From positions 1,314,501 to 1,378,500 of the forward strand of contig OY821790.1 of the NCBI GenBank assembly GCA_963682175.1: a stretch of DNA of 64,000 nucleotides, read 5' to 3'. Origin of the DNA: Triglochin maritima. Its lineage: Eukaryota > Streptophyta > Magnoliopsida > Alismatales > Juncaginaceae. The position numbers were made by a program, and so were the translations under genes. The notes under the pieces were generated by a model, which had not been told where the DNA came from, made no database searches, and saw only the letters and a list, made by a program, of their open reading frames with translations. Positions 58,586-64,000 of this stretch are shown piece after piece; position 1 is the first letter of the stretch, and each line of letters begins with the position of its first letter.

Positions 58586-58640
58586 GTAGGGGGCTTAAAC
58601 TAAATTTGATGAGCCATAGGCTCACTAGAGCTTGACCTTA
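58437..58640. mobile_element. MITE copy overlapping the palindrome
   Basis: It runs from TAATTCTCTAGTGAGC to GGCTCACTAGAG, so the ends are inverted repeats of about 12 bp. A second, more diverged copy is at 59530-59745. Confidence 0.7.
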
Positions 58641-58662
58641 TTTATATATATAGAGAGAGTAA

Positions 58663-59475
58663 GGTTAGAATGAGTCCTGGGCTCATTTTGTTTAAATGAG
58701 CTCCTCAAGATCTAACCATTCATCTTAATCTGAATGGTTGTGGATGTTTTACTTAAAGTAAGGGTATTAAAGTAAATTCGTTGGTATTCCCAAACCCTTA
58801 ACGTTACCAAAAGAAACCCAATTTTTTTCCTTCTATTTTCGTCACCCCTTTCTCCTCCCCCTCCAAACCGTTATTGTCAATCACTACCACGAATTCATCC
58901 AACGAAAATAGAAGCAATATTAAATCGCATAAAAAACGCATAGAAAACCCCAGAACACCTACCAACATCAAACACTCGTGTATCCAATGGAATCCAAGGA
59001 ATGGATAGAAATCGTACATGTGGATTTATGCGTTCCATCTCTTTCTTCATCCATTTCGGATTGGGATATTTCAGATTTAGATTAATGATTGTGTTGGTGA
59101 GAGGAAGGGGAGGCTTATGGTTTACGAGGGGGGTTCCGGTGGGGGGAAGAGAGAGGTGTGGAAGCGTTCGATATTTGTGTGGATTAGGGAGAGGAAAGGG
59201 AGGATTCAGGGGAGAGGATGGCTAGGTTTAGGGTTTAGGGAAATACCGAGGGAAATGAAAACGTGGGAGACAAGAATAGTCTTGGTGGAGGCGTGAGGGT
59301 GAGGATTTCGTCGGTTTGAAAAAATCTCTAACCAAAGGTAATAGTAAATACCGATTCTACCCTTCTACTAGTAAAATTAACCAGAGCATTTAACAAACGT
59401 TGGATTGGTATTGAATGATGGATGATCAAGGGGCTCACTTAAGCCTAATTGAGCCCCGGGCTCATTCTATAATTT
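58663..59475. mobile_element. Non-autonomous foldback DNA element (about 0.8 kb)
   Basis: The left end TTAGAATGAGTCCTGGGCTC and the right end in reverse ATAGAATGAGCCCGGGGCTC are inverted repeats. The centre (58800-59350) has no recognised protein; its open frames are GC-rich and short. Confidence 0.7.
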
Positions 59476-59487
59476 CTGTATGTATGT

Positions 59488-59541
59488 ATATCATATATAT
59501 ATATATATGTACATATATATATACATATATATATATATAAA
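59488..59541. repeat. AT/TATATG microsatellite
   Basis: Alternating AT with ATGTACAT interruptions, between two transposon-like elements. Confidence 0.9.
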
Positions 59542-59745
59542 TTCTCTAGTGAGTCCAGGACTTAATTTTTCTAAATTAAGCCCCCACAATATCCCACATT
59601 CATTTCAAATTGTAAGGTAGATTATGAAAAAAACTGTTATGCTAATGAATGGTGAGATTAACTATAAATAAGATCTAATAGTGAGATTGTAAGGGGTTTA
59701 AACTAAATTTGATGAACACTGGGCTCACTAGAGTTTGACTTATAT
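59530..59745. mobile_element. Second MITE copy of the 58437 family
   Basis: It matches 58437-58640 from AATTCTCTAGTGAG to GGGCTCACTAGAG, with scattered substitutions and small indels. It is older than the palindrome arms, which match each other better. Confidence 0.72.
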
Positions 59746-59888
59746 ATATATAACGGGTCGAGACTTGTCATCTTAGTGTTTATTGTATATACTTTGTCTT
59801 ACGCAAGAAAAATGGATAGAACAAGTGCAACGTTAAAATTAAATATAACCTTGATCATATATTGATATTAATCACGTAGCTAGAATCA

Positions 59889-60071
59889 TAGAACGTACTT
59901 TTTAATTAATAATCTAGTCAAATTATAAATCCCCATATCAAAATGCACTGGACGATCATCTTCTGTCTCCGAACTAAGATCGTCCCTGAAATAAATACCA
60001 TCTCTCTCCAACTGAGGGTGGTTGCTACCTAAGAAGATAGCATATATAGTCTCCAATGCTATCCTTTTCAA
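59889..60071 (-). pseudogene. DUF295-like F-box protein C-terminal fragment
   Basis: The minus frame reads AIFLGSNHPQLERDGIYFRD and ends DMGIYNL, the usual last motif of plant DUF295 (F-box-associated) proteins (LFLG...IYF.D...DMG.FNL). No upstream domain or F-box is visible, and the block is under 70 codons. Probably a leftover of a decayed gene; an exon of a gene whose start was missed is less likely. Confidence 0.6.
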
Positions 60072-61274
60072 GCCACGTCATTTTTCTCGCGTCCAACGTC
60101 ATGAGATTGTAGGCATGGACTTGAAGTGACACATCCAAACACACCACCCGGCCGGATGGGCCTACAACTCGACCCCCGGCCGGATTGCATATACGGCATA
60201 TGTTATAGTCATCGTATTTGTACTTCCATCTATGCGTAACATAACATGTGCATATATATGACTCATGGGTTAATGCAATAGTATTCTGTTTACGAGTAAA
60301 TTGTTTATTTCTACTTTAGTTCTAAACATGATTATGTATACGTGTTTCTGTTTGTGGGACCTAAAATTGTCTTGAAAGTCATCACTATTCATGATCTTTA
60401 TGAAAGTTTAAATCGGAAATACATAATCGATCTCTATGTTGAACCACTAATCAACCACGTTTTGATTTTCTTTATTCATTAATTAAATAACAGAAAAGAT
60501 CAAACTTCAAGTAGATGGACATGTGAAGACATTTTTCAAGTTTACTTATTATGTAAAATTGGAAATACCTAAAAACAACTTCACGACCATACCGTACGTA
60601 TAGTTACGTAACAATGTTTTTTGAATCCTTTGATGTTGTCATTTACGTGGATTAAAATCTTCCAATTTTATATGTGAATATGTTTGCACTCCTGTATGAT
60701 TATTGTCCCAACGGAAAATTATCGTATATGTTTGTCTTATGAAAAATGTTAACCATATTATGATATATTTAACGACTGATTATCGACAATTCTATCAATT
60801 TTAATTGTCGATTTTCTTTTGTTAAATAAAATTTTGTGATGGTTATCTTGTGATGTTAAATCACAATTTTTTTTATGTTTGATAAATCATGAACATAATT
60901 TTACCAACTTTAATTGTGGACATGATTTATTGTACAAATTCTGTTATGACTAATGATTTTGTAAATCAATTTATTTTCTGCCCAACGGTGATATAGATTG
61001 TTTTATGAATGTATATTATGTGCATGCATGTTATTAATCGTACCAAGTTAGATTAATAATTATGTAGTAACTGACATAATTTTGGTGGCTTAATGTTAAT
61101 TTCAGTTTGTTAATTGTAAGATTACAGTTAATTAATGGTATTATGTCGTTTGTTTCTCGTGTGGTTTATGTAGTTAATGAAAGTAAGCATCATATTTATT
61201 TTGATAATTATGCAGCATTGAATGCATCGTATATTACATCTCAACTATCTAGAATTGAACCCCTTAAATAGAGA
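60072..61274. other. No gene recognised (about 1.2 kb)
   Basis: AT-rich DNA with a short GC-rich patch near 60140-60180 (two CCCGGCCGGAT-like words). No open frame of note and no delimited repeat. Confidence 0.4.
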
Positions 61275-61910
61275 TGTGTCTACGTGTTTTAGAACTCGAT
61301 CATGCTTTTCGTATGGATTCTCCCACACCTCCTAGTACAACTAGTTCCAACAAAATTAAGGCCAATTGTGAAAAGTGGGAGCGTTATAATTGCATGTCAC
61401 TAATAATTATGAAGAGTTTTATTACTCCTGCTATCTAGGGATCGAGCAATCCCTGAAAAAGATAATGCTAACAATACATTTAATGCAAAAGAGTATTTGG
61501 CTTCTGTTGAAGAGCAGTTTAGGAGAACTTCAAAAGCTAATGCAAGTGCCCTTATAATAAAAATGCTCACAATCAAGTATAATGGGACTAGTGGTATACG
61601 TGAACATATCATGATGATGAGCGATATGGCCGCAAAACTGAAAGACATGGATATGACAATTTTTGAAGGTTTTCTTGTTCATTTAATTATGACTTCTCTG
61701 CCTGCGCATTTTGGTCCTTTCTAGATCAGTTATAATACGCAGAAAGAGAAATGGAAAATGAGTGAATTAATTGTTATGTGTGTTGAAGAAGAAGAAATGC
61801 TTAAAATTGAAAAGCCTGACTTTGTACACCTTACTTTTAATGGTTCGACAAAGAGAAAATTTAACGGTAATGGTAAAAGGAAAAAGAAAATGAAGGTGGT
61901 TTTTTTCTAA
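61275..61910 (+). pseudogene. copia gag fragment (UBN2-type)
   Basis: The frame reads like the N-terminal and middle Gag of plant copia: LDHAFRMDSPTPP, NCEKWERYNCMSLIIMKS, then ASVEEQFRRTSK and GIREHIMMMSDMAAKLKDMD (61497-61724), a stop, and ISYNTQKEKWKMSELIVMCV to about 61910. It has a stop and frameshift near 61437 and a stop at 61722-61724. No LTR, protease or pol is present here. Confidence 0.85.
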
Positions 61911-62880
61911 AGACAAAGCAAGTACATCACTTCTTAGTTGAGTTGGATCAATTGGTTTTAAGTTTGATGTGGGCATTTTCTAAAAGGAAGTAGTCGAAAC
62001 ACTTAAGTAGAGTGTATTTGTTGAGTTGATGTGGGGCATTTTCTCATCTTGAATCAAAGTTTGTTGTAGTATTGATTCAGTTAATTTCTTTCCATTCGTC
62101 TGGTTTGTTGTTTTGTATTGAAATGTTGTTCATGGTTCATACGTACAACTATTAATTTTAGATTTTTTGTGTTGCATTCCAAGAATATCACTAACTCTAA
62201 TTTATAATAATGTTAAATTAAAAGTTACGTAAGATTTGCTTCATAGTTTTCAGTTTTCATATTGGTATTGGTATTGGTGTTGAAAAATACATCACATTTG
62301 CTACTGAATCCAATTTAGGTTTCAATATATACAATCACTTTACAGTTGGGATTACGATATTCTAAGAAGACAACATAAAATTAAGGGAAAAATGAAAAAT
62401 AGTTATAAATGTGTTGAAAATTAACATAAAGGAAAAAAAATTACGAAAATATTATTTAATGAGGCAAACTGTAATTTACACCATGGATAGTGGATACTAG
62501 CTCGTTCAGAATTGTTTTCTCCATAAAGAGTGTAACTATACAATTATCCTAAATCCCTAATACCCGTTCTTTCATAAATTGTTGAACAAGTCTTGTTAGG
62601 CACTACTACGTTTATTAAACCTAGATCCGTAATTTTAGTTGCATTAAATCAGCATTACTAATTTTGAAAAACATGATCAAACAAAACACAATCCTAGAAA
62701 ATAATATCATTGACCTCAAGCACATATATGATTTTTCAATCTTTTGGTATATATACAAATGAAAATATTTAAAAAATTCAAAGAAACTAACAAGCGTTGA
62801 TCCCCAATTATAGGAAAAGATTGAGAATAATCCGTATTAAAAAGGCTTCCTCCTTGTCCAAGCACACGAAGAAAAACAAA
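61911..62880. other. Upstream of the F-box gene
   Basis: AT-rich, no gene recognised. It should hold the promoter of the F-box gene; TATATACAAATG near 62749 is one TATA-like option. Confidence 0.4.
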
Positions 62881-64000
62881 ATGGAAGAAACACTTATCCT
62901 TGACCTCCAACTAGAGATTCTTTCATGGCTCCCGGCACAAACTGTGGTTCATCTGAGATCCGTTTGCAAGGCTTGGAATGATTTTACTCGACACGAGAGC
63001 TTCGTAGAGAAGCATCTAATGAGATCCAAACAACTCCAAAAGCACTCCCAAAGTTCGACCAACTTCCTCCTTGTCCCGTCCGTTAGGTACCCCAAACATG
63101 AGATTGAGAAAGGCCACACGATGATGATGATGATGATGTTGGATTTGCCAGAAGCCGAGAATCATAAACCCAAATTTTTTCAGAGATTAATTAATCGTCT
63201 CCTTCCCCATCACGACTTTTTCTCCACCTCCAACGGGTTGTTTTGCTTTCAGTCGAACAGTCTTCAAATCTTCGTCTTAAACCCAACGACCAACCAAATC
63301 ATCTCTTTACCTCTTCCCATGCCCCCCTTCACATTGATAAACACCTTTGCTTTCGGATTCGTTCCGGAGAGTAAAGAGTACAAGGTGATAGCCGAGTTAA
63401 AAGTCCTCGGGTTAGAGGGTAAAATTAATGTTTGTGCCGTTTGCAGCATTCCCGTCCATGGACAACTTCAACCTTGGAGACCAATATCAGATACCTCGAG
63501 TAAACAACTCGGCCTTCCCATCACTGATCCATACGTGCATATAAACGGGTTGTTGTACTGGTTGTCGGAGAAAATAGAGGTTGCTACTCCACTGTCCACC
63601 GCACTCATCATCCAATCCTTCCACTTGCACCGCGAGAAGTTCGACACAATTTCCATCGACGAATTGGATCCACCACCATGGACTTCTCTATCCATGCCCA
63701 TATTTGTTGTTCTGGAACTGGAAGGCCGTCTAGGTGTGATCAAGTTGTTACAGGGGGGTCTACAACTTTGGAGCTGGTTGGAGGAGTCTTGGGTACACTT
63801 GTTCTCTTTCGTTTCTGAGCTCTTCAATATGTGTTCAAAGCAAGATTTTTTTTTTTTTTTTGAGATTCCAGTGCTTATGGAAAGGTGGTAAGCTTTTCGT
63901 ATGCTTTGATAAACACATAATTTGTTGTGATCCCAACACAAACCAATGCCTTGTTCCGTTCAGAACAAGTGATTCTGTACGGGTTATGCCTTTTCTCCCC
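62881..64000 (+). CDS. F-box/FBA-type protein, frameshifted at a T tract, runs off the edge
   Basis: The N-terminal F-box is at residues 5-45 (ILDLQLEILSWLPAQTVVHL, then RSVCKAWNDFTRHESFV). F-box-associated repeats follow: STSNGLFCF, VLNPTTNQIISLPLP, FAFGFVPESKEYKVI and INGLLYWLSEK. It would serve as substrate adaptor of an SCF ubiquitin ligase. The frame stops at 63891 after T16 (63846-63861). In the next frame the family pattern continues (LWKGGKLFVCFDKHIICCDP) to the window end. One T fewer, or two more, restores one frame, so this is either a sequencing/assembly error or a very recent mutation. An in-frame Met run (residues 82-87) is also unusual. ATG at 62881 fits the family start; the ATG at 62797 does not add conserved sequence. 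Confidence 0.85.

Noticed and set aside
63468..63941. 157-codon minus-strand frame
   Set aside because: Antisense shadow of the F-box gene.
1..64000. CRISPR-like array reading of the spaced palindromes
   Set aside because: The setting is a plant nuclear genome, the repeats are 8-10 bp, spacers are not unique and the arrays sit in LTR promoters.

Overview
This is nuclear DNA from a flowering plant, almost certainly a eudicot. It is AT-rich, has GT-AG introns, plant-specific gene families (NAC, EUL-type lectin, plant mobile domain, RING-H2, F-box/FBA) and dense nested LTR retrotransposons. There are no prokaryotic features, CRISPR arrays or rRNA, and I recognised no tRNA. I cannot name the species.

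Genes. Two look intact: a NAC transcription factor (+, three exons, 22884-26690) and a single-coding-exon RING-H2 E3 ubiquitin ligase (-, 50093-51058, with a probable long 5'UTR intron). An F-box protein (+, from 62881) runs off the right edge and is frameshifted at a T16 tract. Decayed genes are a plant-mobile-domain gene (-, 4276-6777), a 5'-truncated EUL/ricin-B-like lectin (+, 7787-8676), an F-box/FBA pseudogene split by a Ty3 element (42899-46600), a plant-transposon-protein-like gene split by a solo LTR (54911-57372), a DUF295-like F-box tail (-, 59889-60071) and a duplicated NAC last exon (40270-41218).

Mobile layer. Family A is a Ty1/copia with ~2.05 kb LTRs: A1 (-, 1-4219, runs off the left edge), an LTR fragment (9521-10616), A2 (+, 10789-18624, target duplication CAAAC, hAT element inside its 5' LTR, LTR-to-gag deletion) and solo LTR A3 (31806-33859, CGTGG). 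Family B is represented by two solo LTRs: 23306-24710 inside NAC intron 1 (ATTAG) and 29468-30963 (ATAGT). An old copia F (-, 27250-36836) hosts solo LTR B and a Ty3-like solo LTR E (31184-34859, CATGG), and E hosts A3. A Ty3-like solo LTR D (55704-57197, CAAAC) splits the transposon-protein gene. Smaller pieces are an internally deleted Ty3 element (43588-46213), copia fragments (48290-49580; 61275-61910), two hAT elements, one CACTA end and several foldback/MITE elements.

Most unusual signal. LTRs of families A, B and D, which belong to both copia-type and Ty3-like elements, all carry clusters of the palindrome GGTCGACC, usually as CGGTCGACCG, just upstream of or around a TATA-like box. In family A and in part of D the spacing is near 20 bp. 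I count about fifty exact copies in 64 kb, where chance predicts about one. The same cluster sits inside the NAC intron through solo LTR C.
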